Source of the DNA: Ancylobacter crimeensis
GTDB taxonomy: Bacteria > Pseudomonadota > Alphaproteobacteria > Rhizobiales > Xanthobacteraceae
NCBI RefSeq assembly: GCF_023016805.1
Contig: NZ_JALKCH010000011.1
Location: 62,001-126,000, forward strand
Length of the DNA: 64,000 bases
Direction of reading: 5' to 3'
Shown here: positions 47,567 to 57,900 of the stretch, piece after piece
How positions within the stretch are numbered: position 1 is the first letter of the stretch
How the letters are laid out: each line of letters starts with the position of its first letter
Program-made: the position numbers and the translations under genes
Notes under the pieces: generated by a model
What the model was told of the DNA's origin: nothing
What the model saw: only the letters and a program-made list of their open reading frames with translations
Databases searched by the model: none

Positions 47567-48268
47567 TCACATCCCAAGCAAGGAGAGAAGAGATTCTTCC
47601 GTCGGTTCCGCACAGAAGCCAGCCGACCAGCCGGCCTGCACCAGTTTTGCGGCAATATTCGCCGAGAGGCAGACATGCCGCATCGCGCCGAGCTGCGCGA
47701 CGAGCCCCGCCTGCCGGCCAAGCGCCACCAAGGTCGCGGCCGTCTTCGGCGAGAAATGCAACACCGCGTCGATCTGTCCCTGTGCAAGCGCGGCATGGGT
47801 AGCGGGCGTCAGGACCCGCGCCGCCGCGGTGCGATAGATCACCATCACGTCAACCGCGATGCCGTCCGCGCGCAGCGCCTCGCCGAGATCGACCGCACGG
47901 TCCTCCCCGGCCACATGGAGCACGCGCGCACCGGCCGGGAGCCGCTCCCGCAGCAGCGCGGCGAGGGCCACCCCGTTGCCGGCGGCGATCTCCACCGCGC
48001 TGAACGCGTCGCCGGCCGCCGCGGCCGTGCGCCAGCCCACCGCGAAGAGCGGCAGCCGATCCAGCTCCCCCCGCGCCGGGTGACGCTGCAACAGCCGCGC
48101 CCCGTTCACGCTGGTCAACGTCACCGCGTCGAAACGCCCCGCCGGCAGCGCCGCCGCGAGCGGCTCGACCGTCAGCAGCGGCTCGATCACGACTTCGTGT
48201 CCCATGGCGACGAGGCGCGCGGCTGTGGTCTCGGCGTCCGGCAGCGGGCGGGTGACGAGAATACGCAT
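47567..48268 (-). CDS. hemD: Uroporphyrinogen-III synthase
   Basis: 233 residues. Cyclises hydroxymethylbilane to uroporphyrinogen III with inversion of ring D. This family is poorly conserved; the assignment rests on VTRPLPDAETTAARL at the start, the VTLTSVNGARLL segment, the late HFSPKTAATL region, and position 3 bases after hemC. Cytoplasmic enzyme feeding heme and B12, both represented in this window. Confidence 0.93.
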   Translation of the reverse strand: MRILVTRPLPDAETTAARLVAMGHEVVIEPLLTVEPLAAALPAGRFDAVTLTSVNGARLLQRHPARGELDRLPLFAVGWRTAAAAGDAFSAVEIAAGNGVALAALLRERLPAGARVLHVAGEDRAVDLGEALRADGIAVDVMVIYRTAAARVLTPATHAALAQGQIDAVLHFSPKTAATLVALGRQAGLVAQLGAMRHVCLSANIAAKLVQAGWSAGFCAEPTEESLLSLLGM

Positions 48269-48271
48269 CGC

Positions 48272-49213
48272 TCAGTCCGGCAGGATATGCCGCGGCGCGC
48301 GCGCTTTCACATCGCGGCCCGCCTCGGTGCCAATGGCGACGGCCTCGGAAATCGTGCAACGCCGCTCCACCTCCACCGCCTCGCGCCCGTCCGGCGACAG
48401 CAGCAGGCCGCGGAAGCTCACCTCGCCGCCCTCGATCCGGGCGAGGCCGGCGAGCGGGGTGCGGCAGGAGCCGTCCAGCTCGGTCAGGAAGGCGCGTTCC
48501 ATGCTCACCGCGACGCCGGTGGCCGGATCCAGCACGGGGGCGAGTTGCTCGCCGGTCGCGGCATCGCCCAGCCGCGCCTCGATGGCCACCGCCCCCTGCC
48601 CCACCGCGGGCAGGAACGCATCGGTCGGGAGCACCGCGCTCGCTTTGTCCGCCAGGCCGAGCCGGGTGAGGCCGGCGAGCGCTAGCAGCGTGCCGTCGAA
48701 TACGCCATCGCGTACCTTGCCGAGTCGGGTATGTACGTTGCCGCGCAGCAGCGACACGTCGAGGTCCGGCCGCAGCCGCCGAAGCTGGGCTTCCCGGCGC
48801 AGCGAGGCGGTGCCGATGCGCGCGCCCGGCGGTAGGTCGTCGAGCGAAGCGCCTTCGCGCAAGATCAGCGCGTCCCGCACATCGGCGCGGGGCAGATAGC
48901 CGGCTATGTGCAGACCGTCCGGCAGTTGCGTCGCCATGTCCTTGGCCGAATGCACCGCGAGATCGATGCGCCCGTCGAGAAGCGCCTCCTCCAGTTCCTT
49001 GGTGAAGAGCCCCTTGCCCCCGGCCTCGGCGAGCGCGCGGTCGGTGATGGCATCGCCTGTGGTGCGGATCACCTCGACCGCGACGTCCCCGGGCGACCAG
49101 CCATGGGCCGCCACCAGCGCATCGCGCACCGCATGGGCCTGCCACAGCGCCAGCGGGCTGCCGCGGGTGCCGAGGGTGAGCCGCGGACGGGATGGGGTAA
49201 GCGATTGCGTCAT
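48272..49213 (-). CDS. hemC: Hydroxymethylbilane synthase (porphobilinogen deaminase)
   Basis: 313 residues. Polymerises four porphobilinogens. The dipyrromethane cofactor attaches to Cys250 (DGSCRTPLAG). Other landmarks: LGTRGSPLALWQAHAV, GKGLFTKELEEALL, AVHSAKDMATQLP and TASLRREAQL. The start MTQSLTPSRPRLTLGTRG is the family-like one; the in-frame extension of 68 codons would run into the divergent tsaD gene and is rejected. Confidence 0.96.
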   Translation of the reverse strand: MTQSLTPSRPRLTLGTRGSPLALWQAHAVRDALVAAHGWSPGDVAVEVIRTTGDAITDRALAEAGGKGLFTKELEEALLDGRIDLAVHSAKDMATQLPDGLHIAGYLPRADVRDALILREGASLDDLPPGARIGTASLRREAQLRRLRPDLDVSLLRGNVHTRLGKVRDGVFDGTLLALAGLTRLGLADKASAVLPTDAFLPAVGQGAVAIEARLGDAATGEQLAPVLDPATGVAVSMERAFLTELDGSCRTPLAGLARIEGGEVSFRGLLLSPDGREAVEVERRCTISEAVAIGTEAGRDVKARAPRHILPD

Positions 49214-49316
49214 GACGGGCTGCGATGCTAGCGGTTCAGGGAGGGTCCAGAACACCCGGACCGACCCATAAGTCAACGCCGCGCCGCGACGGCGCGCCAG
49301 AGGCAGGCCTCGAGCG

Positions 49317-50435
49317 ATGAGCGATCTTCTTCTGTTGGGCATCGAGACGACCTGCGACGAGACCGCCGCCGCGGTGGTGCGCCGGCGCGCGGATGGCAGT
49401 GGCGAGATCGTCTCCAATGTCGTGCTCTCACAGATCGACGAGCACGCCGCTTATGGCGGGGTGGTGCCGGAAATCGCCGCCCGCGCCCATGTCGAGGTGA
49501 CCGACCGGGTGATCGACGAGGCGCTTAAGGCGGCCGGCATCGAACTGCGCCAGCTCGACGGCATCGCCGCCGCCGGCGGACCGGGACTGATCGGCGGGGT
49601 GATCGTCGGCCTCACCACGGCAAAGGCGCTGGCGCTTGCCACCGGCAAGCCGCTCATCGCGGTGAACCACCTCGAAGCCCATGCGCTGACCGCCCGGCTC
49701 ACCGACGGCGTCGGCTTCCCCTATCTGCTGCTGCTGGTCTCCGGCGGCCATACCCAGCTTGTCTGCGTGTCCGGGGTCGGCGCCTATCGCCGGCTCGGCG
49801 GCACCATCGACGACGCCATCGGCGAGGCCTTCGACAAGACCGCCAAGATGCTGGGCCTGCCCTATCCGGGCGGCCCGGAGGTGGAGAAGGCGGCCGAGCG
49901 CGGCGATGCCACCCGATTCGCCCTGCCCCGCCCGCTGATGGGACGACACGAGCCGGATTTCTCGCTCTCCGGCCTCAAGACCGCGGTGCGGCTCGAAGCG
50001 TTGAAGATCGCCCCGCTCTCCGAACAGGACGTGTGCGACCTGTGCGCGTCCTTCCAGGCGGCGATCGTCGATATCGTCGCCGACCGGGTGCGCGCCGCGA
50101 TGCGGGTGATGCGCGAGATCGGCCAGAAGCCGACCGCTCTCGTGCTTGCCGGCGGGGTCGGCGCCAATCAGGCGGTGCGGCGGATGCTGCACAAGGTGGC
50201 GGCCGAAGGCGGCACCCGGCTCGCTGTGCCACCACCGGCGCTGTGCACCGACAACGGCGCGATGATCGCATGGGCCGGGGCCGAGCGGCTGGCGCTGGGC
50301 GAGCGCGACGGGCTGGACATCCCGCCCCGCGCCCGCTGGCCGCTCAACGAGGCGACGCTGGCGGCGCAGACAGCGCCCGCTGCGGCTGAGGAAGCGCCCG
50401 CCGGTGAAGCCCCCGCCACTCCCGGCCTGGCCTGA
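49317..50435 (+). CDS. tsaD: tRNA N6-threonylcarbamoyladenosine transferase TsaD
   Basis: 372 residues. With TsaB and TsaE it transfers threonylcarbamoyl to A37 of ANN-reading tRNAs. Metal-binding HLEAH with His118 and His122, [15 protein letters not shown] at the start, SGGHTQL and the [13 protein letters not shown] nucleotide segment. A Pro/Ala/Glu tail extends the C-terminus by some 20 residues. Divergent from hemC; its TGA shares a base with the gpsA ATG. Confidence 0.96.
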   Translation: MSDLLLLGIETTCDETAAAVVRRRADGSGEIVSNVVLSQIDEHAAYGGVVPEIAARAHVEVTDRVIDEALKAAGIELRQLDGIAAAGGPGLIGGVIVGLTTAKALALATGKPLIAVNHLEAHALTARLTDGVGFPYLLLLVSGGHTQLVCVSGVGAYRRLGGTIDDAIGEAFDKTAKMLGLPYPGGPEVEKAAERGDATRFALPRPLMGRHEPDFSLSGLKTAVRLEALKIAPLSEQDVCDLCASFQAAIVDIVADRVRAAMRVMREIGQKPTALVLAGGVGANQAVRRMLHKVAAEGGTRLAVPPPALCTDNGAMIAWAGAERLALGERDGLDIPPRARWPLNEATLAAQTAPAAAEEAPAGEAPATPGLA

Positions 50436-51415
50436 TGGCTGCCATCAACTCCATCGGCGTCATCGGCGCCGGCGCCTGGGGCACCGCGCTCGCCAATGCG
50501 GCGGCACGCGCCGGGCGCCCGGTCCGGCTCTGGGCACGCGATCCCGCGCTGGTGGCGGCGCTTGCTGCGGCGCGCGTGAATGAGCGCTATTTGCCCGGCG
50601 TGTCGCTGGAAGAGGCGGTCGCCGTCACGCCGGACCTTGCCGAGGCCGCCGCCTGCGATGCCGTGCTGCTCGCGGTGCCCGCGCAGGCGAGCCGCGAGGC
50701 GGCGGGCGAACTCTCGTCCATCCTTGCGCGGGGCACTCCGCTCGTCACCTGCGCCAAGGGCATCGAGCGGACCAGCTCTCTGTTCATGACGCAGGTTCTG
50801 GCGGAAGCCTGCCCGCGCGCCGTGCCCGCCATCCTCTCCGGTCCCAGCTTCGCGGTGGATGTCGCCGCCGGCCTGCCCACGGCCGTCACGCTCGCGGCGG
50901 AAGACGGTGCGCTCGCCCGCGACCTCGCCATGGCGCTCGGCTCGGGAGCCTTCCGGCTGTACCACACGGACGATGTTCGCGGCGTCGAAATCGGCGGGGC
51001 GGCGAAGAACGTGCTGGCCATCGCCGCTGGCATCGTCGCCGGGCGCGGCCTCGGTGCCAGCGCCAGCGCGGCCCTGATCGCCCGCGGCTTCGCCGAGCTG
51101 ATGCGATTCGGCCGGGCCTACGGGGCGCGGGCGGAGACGCTGACCGGACTGTCCGGACTCGGCGACCTCATCCTCACCGCCTCCTCCACCCAGTCGCGCA
51201 ACCACGCTTTCGGCCTCGCGCTGGGACGCGGCGAGGCGCCCGACGGCAAGCTGGCGGAAGGCGCGCTTACCGCGCAGGTGCTGGTGCGCCTCGCCCGCGA
51301 GCGCGGCATCGACATGCCCCTCGCCGAGGCGGTGGACCAGGTGGTGAGCGGCACCTGCGACATCAACGCCGCCATCGGCGCCCTCCTGGCACGGCCGCAG
51401 AAGGCCGAAAGCTGA
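50435..51415 (+). CDS. gpsA: Glycerol-3-phosphate dehydrogenase (NAD(P)+)
   Basis: 326 residues. Reduces dihydroxyacetone phosphate to glycerol-3-phosphate for phospholipids. NAD(P)-binding GAGAWG (11-16), [23 protein letters not shown], the catalytic-lysine region [14 protein letters not shown], and [14 protein letters not shown]. Overlaps tsaD by one base (TGATG). Confidence 0.96.
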   Translation: MAAINSIGVIGAGAWGTALANAAARAGRPVRLWARDPALVAALAAARVNERYLPGVSLEEAVAVTPDLAEAAACDAVLLAVPAQASREAAGELSSILARGTPLVTCAKGIERTSSLFMTQVLAEACPRAVPAILSGPSFAVDVAAGLPTAVTLAAEDGALARDLAMALGSGAFRLYHTDDVRGVEIGGAAKNVLAIAAGIVAGRGLGASASAALIARGFAELMRFGRAYGARAETLTGLSGLGDLILTASSTQSRNHAFGLALGRGEAPDGKLAEGALTAQVLVRLARERGIDMPLAEAVDQVVSGTCDINAAIGALLARPQKAES

Positions 51416-51444
51416 TCTTTTTTCGAACGACCGGACCCCGAACC

Positions 51445-51858
51445 ATGGCGCACTGGCTCTACAAATCCGAACCCTTCAAATGGTCGTGGGACCAGCAGGT
51501 CGCCGCAGCCGACAAGGGCACCCACTGGGACGGCGTGCGCAACCACCTCGCCAAGCAACAGCTCCTCGCCATGAAGCTCGGCGACCGCGGCTTCTTCTAC
51601 CATTCCAACGAGGGCAAGGAGATCGTCGGCATCGTGGAGGTGATCCGCGAGGCCTATCCCGACCCCTCGGACCCGACCGGAAAATTCGTGATGGTGGACA
51701 TCAAGGCGGTCGAGCCGCTTAAGAAGCCGGTCAGCCTCGCCGCCATCAAGGCCGAGCCGCGCCTGTCGGAAATGGCGCTGATGAAGTTCTCCCGCCTTTC
51801 GGTGCAGCCGGTGACCGACGCCGAATGGGACATCGTGCTCGAAATGTCGCGGGCGTGA
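51445..51858 (+). CDS. EVE domain protein
   Basis: 137 residues, a single EVE (PUA-like) domain. Landmarks: WLYKSEPFKWSWDQQ, HWDGVRNHLAKQQL and GDRGFFYHSNEGKEIVGIVEV. EVE domains bind modified bases such as 5-methylcytosine derivatives in DNA or RNA; the ligand here is not known. Close relative of human thymocyte nuclear protein 1 in layout. Its stop overlaps the GTG start of the methyltransferase gene. Confidence 0.93.
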   Translation: MAHWLYKSEPFKWSWDQQVAAADKGTHWDGVRNHLAKQQLLAMKLGDRGFFYHSNEGKEIVGIVEVIREAYPDPSDPTGKFVMVDIKAVEPLKKPVSLAAIKAEPRLSEMALMKFSRLSVQPVTDAEWDIVLEMSRA

Positions 51859-52535
51859 GCGCCGCCGCCCCGATCCGCGATCCCGCCGGCTTCATCCGCG
51901 CCGAGACGCGGCTGCGGCCAGTGCCGATGGTGCCCGAGATCGCCCTCCATCTCGCCGACGAGGCGGTGCCGATCTGGCACCGCACCGAGGAGGAGCTGGG
52001 CGCGCTGGGCCTGCCGCCGCCCTTCTGGGCCTTCGCCTGGGCCGGCGGGCAGGCGCTCGCCCGCAACATTCTGGATCACCCCCCGCGGGTGGCGGGCAAG
52101 CGGGTTCTCGACTTCGCCTCCGGCTCCGGCCTCGTCGCCATCGCTGCCGCCAAGGCGGGCGCACGCGACGTGACGGCGGCCGACATCGACCCCTTCGCTG
52201 CCCACGCCATCGCGCTCAACGCGGCGGTGAACGACGCCGCCGCCGTCCATGTCGCCCATCGCGACCTGATCGGCGCGGATGAGGGCTGGGACGTGGTGCT
52301 GGCTGGCGACATCGCCTATGAGCGCGACCTCGCCGGCCGCGTCTTCGACTGGCTGCTCGCACTTGCCGGGCGGGGCGCGCAGGTTTGGATCGGGGATCCC
52401 GGCCGTTCCTATCTGCCGCGCGACAGGCTGGAGAGGATCGCCGAATATGGCGTTCCGGTGTCGCGGGAGCTGGAAGACGCCGAGATCAAGCGCACCTTCG
52501 TCTGGCAGCCACGCCTTGCCGGAGGAGCCGCGTGA
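51855..52535 (+). CDS. Class I methyltransferase, ETF-beta lysine methyltransferase (METTL20) type
   Basis: 226 residues from a GTG start that overlaps the EVE stop (GTGA). SAM-binding motif I VLDFASGSGLVAIAAA, preceded by the family-specific LRPVPMVPEI and PPPFWAFAWAGGQALAR segments that mark the METTL20/ETFBKMT group. Members methylate lysines on the beta subunit of electron transfer flavoprotein, lowering electron flow from acyl-CoA dehydrogenases; bacterial enzymes of this group have been shown to do the same and to act on ribosomal L7/L12. Substrate here is inferred. Confidence 0.85.
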   Translation: MSAAAPIRDPAGFIRAETRLRPVPMVPEIALHLADEAVPIWHRTEEELGALGLPPPFWAFAWAGGQALARNILDHPPRVAGKRVLDFASGSGLVAIAAAKAGARDVTAADIDPFAAHAIALNAAVNDAAAVHVAHRDLIGADEGWDVVLAGDIAYERDLAGRVFDWLLALAGRGAQVWIGDPGRSYLPRDRLERIAEYGVPVSRELEDAEIKRTFVWQPRLAGGAA

Positions 52536-52588
52536 TGCAGGTCAAGGCAGGCGCTTAGACTACTGCCAAAGTTCGGGACGGCGTCGGC

Positions 52589-52617
52589 TTGTCCGCTTTC
52601 GCTGCACTGCCCATAAT
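52589..52617 (+). promoter_or_regulatory. Promoter of acs
   Basis: TTGTCC (52589-52594), a 17-base spacer and CATAAT (52612-52617), giving a leader of about 60 bases before the acs ATG. Good match in both hexamers and ideal spacing. Confidence 0.6.
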
Positions 52618-52685
52618 CCGCCCGAAGAAGAATGAGACGGCGCCATGCACCGAGAGAGTGTCGCGCCCACTGCAGGGAGACCGCC

Positions 52686-54650
52686 ATGTCCGAGCCACAT
52701 CTCTACCCCGTGCCGTCCGAATGGGCGAAGCGCGCCTATGTGGACGATACCGCCTACCAGGAACGCTACGCCGCCTCGATGCGGGACCCGGAAGCCTTCT
52801 GGGGTGAGGAAGGCAAGCGCATCGACTGGTTCACGCCCTATACGCGGGTGAAGAACACCTCCTTCGCACCCGGCGCGGTCTCGATCAAATGGTTCGAGGA
52901 CGGCGTCACCAACATCGCCCACAACTGCATCGACCGGCACCTCGCCACCCGCGGCGATCAGGTCGCGATCATCTGGGAGGGCGACGACCCTTCGGAGTCC
53001 CGGCACATCACCTATCGGGAGTTGCATGACGAGGTCTGCCGCTTCGCCAATGTGCTGCGCAACCGCGATGTCGGGAAGGGCGACCGGGTCACCATCTACA
53101 TGCCGATGATCCCGGAAGCCGCTTTCGCCATGCTGGCCTGCGCCCGGCTCGGCGCGGTGCATTCCGTGGTGTTCGGCGGCTTCTCCCCGGACAGCCTCGC
53201 CGGCCGCATCGTCGATTGCGGCTCGAAGGTGGTCATCACCTGCGACGAAGGCCTGCGCGGCGGCCGCAAGGTGCCGCTGAAGGCCAATGTCGACGCCGCC
53301 ATCGTCAAGGCCGGCGAGGACAAGGTCGACCACGTCATCGTGGTGCGCCGCACCGGCGGAAATGTCGCGATGAAGCCCGGCCGCGACGTCTGGTACCACC
53401 AGGCGGCCGAGATGGTGACCAGCGAATGCCCGGCGGTCGCGGTTGGCGCCGAGGATCCGCTGTTCATCCTCTACACCTCCGGCTCGACCGGCAGCCCCAA
53501 GGGCGTGCTGCACACCACCGGCGGCTATCTCGTCTACGCCTCGATGACGCACCACTATGTCTTCGACTACCACGACGGCGACATCTACTGGTGCACCGCC
53601 GATATCGGCTGGGTGACCGGGCACAGCTACATCGTCTACGGCCCGCTCGCCAATGGCGCGACCACGCTCATGTTCGAGGGCGTGCCGAACTATCCGAGCA
53701 ACTCCCGCTTCTGGGAGGTGATCGACAAGCACAAGGTCACGATCTTCTACACCGCCCCGACCGCGATCCGGGCGCTGATGCAGGGCGGCGATGCACCGGT
53801 CTCGAAGACCTCGCGCGCCAGCCTTCGCCTGCTCGGCTCGGTCGGCGAACCGATCAATCCGGAGGCGTGGGAGTGGTACTACCGCGTGGTCGGCGAGAAC
53901 CGCTGCCCCATCGTCGACACCTGGTGGCAGACTGAGACCGGCGGCATCCTGATCACCCCGCTGCCCGGCGCCACCGCGCTGAAGCCCGGCTCGGCGACCC
54001 GCCCGTTCTTCGGCGTGCGTCCCGAAATCGTGGACGCCGAGGGCACCGTGCTGGAGGGCGCCTGCGAGGGCAATCTCGTGATCGCGGATTCGTGGCCGGG
54101 CCAGATGCGCACGGTCTATGGCGACCATGAGCGCTTCATGCAGACCTATTTCGCCACCTACCCGAACAAGTACTTCACCGGCGACGGCTGCCGGCGCGAT
54201 GCCGACGGCTATTACTGGATCACGGGCCGCGTCGACGACGTGATCAACGTCTCGGGCCACCGCATGGGCACCGCCGAGGTGGAGAGCGCGCTGGTCGCGC
54301 ACCCCAAGGTGTCCGAAGCGGCGGTGGTCGGCTATCCGCACGACATCAAGGGGCAGGGTATCTATGCCTATGTCACGCTGATGGCCGGCGAAGTGGAAAC
54401 CGAAGACCTTCGCAAGGAACTGATCGTCTGGGTGCGCACGGAGATCGGCCCGATCGCCTCGCCCGACCTCATCCAGTTCGCGCCCGGCCTGCCCAAGACG
54501 CGCTCCGGCAAGATCATGCGCCGCATCCTGCGCAAGATTGCGGAAGACGAGTTTGGCAATCTCGGCGACACTTCGACGCTGGCCGATCCGGCGGTGGTCG
54601 ACGACCTCGTCTCGAACCGCCAGAACAAGAAGGCCGCCGGCGTGGCGTAG
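52686..54650 (+). CDS. acs: Acetyl-CoA synthetase
   Basis: 654 residues. Activates acetate to acetyl-CoA via acetyl-AMP. AMP-binding loop [11 protein letters not shown] (263-273), [30 protein letters not shown] hinge region (in parts) and the catalytic, acetylatable Lys609 in [10 protein letters not shown]. The ATG at 52686 has GGGAGA 6-7 bases upstream; an in-frame ATG 18 codons before it does not. Expected to be controlled by reversible lysine acetylation, as known for the family. Confidence 0.97.
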   Translation: MSEPHLYPVPSEWAKRAYVDDTAYQERYAASMRDPEAFWGEEGKRIDWFTPYTRVKNTSFAPGAVSIKWFEDGVTNIAHNCIDRHLATRGDQVAIIWEGDDPSESRHITYRELHDEVCRFANVLRNRDVGKGDRVTIYMPMIPEAAFAMLACARLGAVHSVVFGGFSPDSLAGRIVDCGSKVVITCDEGLRGGRKVPLKANVDAAIVKAGEDKVDHVIVVRRTGGNVAMKPGRDVWYHQAAEMVTSECPAVAVGAEDPLFILYTSGSTGSPKGVLHTTGGYLVYASMTHHYVFDYHDGDIYWCTADIGWVTGHSYIVYGPLANGATTLMFEGVPNYPSNSRFWEVIDKHKVTIFYTAPTAIRALMQGGDAPVSKTSRASLRLLGSVGEPINPEAWEWYYRVVGENRCPIVDTWWQTETGGILITPLPGATALKPGSATRPFFGVRPEIVDAEGTVLEGACEGNLVIADSWPGQMRTVYGDHERFMQTYFATYPNKYFTGDGCRRDADGYYWITGRVDDVINVSGHRMGTAEVESALVAHPKVSEAAVVGYPHDIKGQGIYAYVTLMAGEVETEDLRKELIVWVRTEIGPIASPDLIQFAPGLPKTRSGKIMRRILRKIAEDEFGNLGDTSTLADPAVVDDLVSNRQNKKAAGVA

Positions 54651-54994
54651 TGCCACGACGCAGGGCGACACCGGCGGGCGGGCGGCTTGCGTCGCCCGCC
54701 GCCTTCGCGCGCCATTCCCAGCCGCCTCCCACGCAGCGGTCCTCCCGGCCGAAACGACGCGGAAAGCCGGCATCGCTTCCCGCCCCGGGGAACAATGAGC
54801 CTCAGATTCGCCGTCCACCATGCCGCCTCAAGCGACGGCGTGACGGTTTGACCACGCCGGAGCCTGACGGCGCGCGCATGAGAATCGCCCGCCGTCCATG
54901 CGATCCAGGACCGGCCCGCGGCCGTCCGGGATGACGCCTAAGGAGGGACGGGTGGTGCGCGAAGCCAGGCATCGTCCCGCGGCGAGGCGAAACC
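54651..54994. other. Intergenic region between convergent acs and NAD-glutamate dehydrogenase gene
   Basis: About 345 bases without a gene. A GC-rich hairpin (about 54673-54700, GGCGGGCG with CGCCCGCC) follows acs and may end its transcript, although no T-run follows. A partial copy of the palindromic repeat family lies at 54890-54940. Confidence 0.55.
54890..54940. repeat. Palindromic intergenic repeat, partial copy D
   Basis: Carries the CCGGGATGAC end (54927-54936) after GCGATCCAGGACCGGCCCGC; a matching GTCATCCCGG arm is missing, so only one side of the element remains. Confidence 0.5.
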
Positions 54995-57900
54995 TCAGCC
55001 CGACACCAGATCCCCGATCAGGCTTGCCGCCACCGAGAGCTTCGACACCGACAGGCCGAGCCCGGCAATGTCGTGCACCGCGGCACGCACCCGGTCGACC
55101 TCGACCTGCCGCGCCGCGGCCCAGGCTGCGACCCCCGCGGGGCCGGGGCCGTGGCCGGCGATGACTTCCGCCGTCAACCGCCGCACCGCCACCTCGAAGG
55201 CGGAGAGCGCCCGCTCCAGCGCCAGCCGGTCGTAATAGTCCGGCACGGAAAGCCCGCGCGCGGGCGGCAGGATCCGGTCGAGGCGGAAATGCAGCCCCAC
55301 CGCGAAGAAGGTCGCCGCGACATCGGGGATGGAGGCTCCGCTCCGGTCCGCGATCATCACGATGTCGGTGGCGTTCTCCACCGCCGTCAGCATCGCGATG
55401 CGCCGCGCCAGCTCGTCCGGCACGCCGGCGCGGGTCCAGGCCGCGATCTTCGCGTCATACTGAGCCCGCGTCTCCTCCGGGATCAGGTCGCGGATCAGCC
55501 CGCGCAGCACCGCAACCACCGGGCGCACGCCGGCGGCATAGTGGGCGGCGAGTTCGCCGAGCCCGCGGCCGAGATCGGCATTGCGCAGGAACCAGACGGT
55601 GCGGTCCAGAAGCACCTCCTGCACGGTGGCATAGAGGTCGAGCTGCACATCACCCGGCACCTTGCCGTCGAGCGCGTCGATCTCCCGGTTCAGCGCCTCG
55701 ATGGCGAAAGCGTCGCGACTCGCGGCGAACGCATTGGCGATGGCCCCGGCATCGGCGCCGGTCTCGTCCGCCAGCCGGGTGAGGAAGGCGGGTCCGCCCT
55801 CATTGATCATCGCGTTGGAGAGCCGGGTGGCGATGATGTCGCGCCGCAACTGATGACCGTCCACCTCGGCCGGGAACCGGGCGGTGAGCGCGGCCGGGAA
55901 ATAGGCCTTGAGCTCGCGCGAGAGATAGGGGTCGTCCGGCACCGCGGTAGCGATCAGGTCGGCATGGGCGGTGAGCTTGGCGTAGGCGAGCAGTACCGCC
56001 AGTTCCGGCCGGGTCAGCCCTTCTCCGCGCGCTCGGCGTTCGGCGAGCTCGGCGTCGCCCGGCAGCACCTCCACCGTACGGTCGAGCAGGCCGCGCGCCT
56101 CCAGCACCTGCATCATGCGCTGGTGGAAGCCGAGATCTTCCAGCGCCCGGCGCTGCGCCAGCGAAAGGGCGAGCGTCTGCAGGTAGTTGTTGCGCAGCAC
56201 TAGGCGCGCCACCTCATCGGTCATGCTGCCGAGCAGGGTGGCGCGGGCCTCGTCGTCCAGCCGCCCGTCGCGATGGGCCGGGCCGAGGGCGATCTTGATG
56301 TTGACCTCGACATCGGAGGTGTTCACGCCGGCCGAATTGTCGATGGCGTCGGTGTTGAGCCGCACCCCGCGCCGGGCCGCCTCGATGCGCGCGCGCTGGG
56401 TGACGCCGAGATTGGCACCCTCCCCGATCACCTTGGCGCGCAATTCCGGCGCGGCGATGCGGATGGCGTCGTTGGCGCGGTCGCCGGCCTGCGCGTCTGT
56501 CTCGCCTGCGGCCCGGATATAGGTGCCGATGCCGCCGAACCAGAGCAGGTCCACCGGCGCGCACAGGATCGCGCTCATCACCTCGGCGGGCGAGGCAGCG
56601 GTTTTGGCGATGCCGAGCGCGGCGCGGGCCTGGGGCGAGAGCGGAATGCTCTTGGCCGCGCGCGACCACACCCCGCCGCCCTCGGAGATCAGGGCCTTGT
56701 CATAGTCCTGCCAGCTCGATCGCGGCAGGGCGAACAGGCGGTGGCGCTCGGCAAGCGAGATTTTCGGGTCGGGGTTGGGGTCGATGAAGATGTCGCGATG
56801 GTCGAAGGCGGCGACGAGCCGGATGGTGTCCTCCAGCAGCATGCCGTTGCCGAACACGTCGCCCGACATGTCGCCGACGCCGGCCACGGTGAAGGGCGTG
56901 ACGCGGATATCGACATTCATCTCGCGGAAATGCCGGCGCACCGCCTCCCACGCACCGCGCGCGGTGATGCCCATGCCCTTGTGGTCGTAGCCGACCGAAC
57001 CGCCGGAGGCGAAGGCATCGCCCAGCCAGAAGCCCCGTTCCACCGAAAGCGCGTTGGCGATGTCGGAGAAGGTCGCGGTGCCCTTGTCGGCGGCGACCAC
57101 CAGATAGGGGTCGTCCTCGTCATGGCGCACAACATTGTCGGGATGGACGATGGCACCACCTTCCAGATTGTCGGTCACGTCCATCAGGCTGCCGACGAAC
57201 AGCTTGTAGGCCTCGATGCCTTCCGCCTGGACCGCCTCGCGCGGGCCGGAGGGAAGCTGCTTGGGCACGAAGCCGCCCTTGGCGCCAACCGGCACGATGA
57301 CCGCGTTCTTCACCTGCTGGGCCTTGACCAGCCCCAGAACCTCGGTGCGGAAATCCTGCGGCCGGTCCGACCAGCGCAGACCGCCCCGCGCCACCCGGCC
57401 GAAACGTAGATGGATACCCTCCACCCGCGGCGCATAGACGAAGATCTCGAAGAGCGGGCACGGCAGCGGCAACTCGTCGATGGCGTGGCTGGCGAATTTC
57501 AGCGCGATGGCGCTCTTGGGCTGCCCGTCGCTGCCGACCTGGAAGAAATTGGTCCGCACCGCCGCCTCGATGAGATTGGCGAAGCGGCGCAGGATGCGAT
57601 CCTCGTCGAGGCTGTCCACCCGCGTGAGCCCGGTCTCGATCTCGCGACGGATCGACACCTGCCGTGCCTCGCGCTCCGCCCCCGCGCCGAGGTCGAAGCG
57701 GGCGTGGAACAGCGCGACGAGCTGGCTGGCGATGGCGGGGTGCGCGTTCAGCGTCGCCCATAGATAGTCCTGGCTGAAGGGCACGCCGGCCTGCCGCAGA
57801 TAGCGCGCCAGCGCCCGCACCAGCGCGATGTCGCGCCAGCCGAGGCCGGCATTCAGCACCAGCGCGTTGAAACCGTCACTCTCCGCGGCACCGCGCAGCA

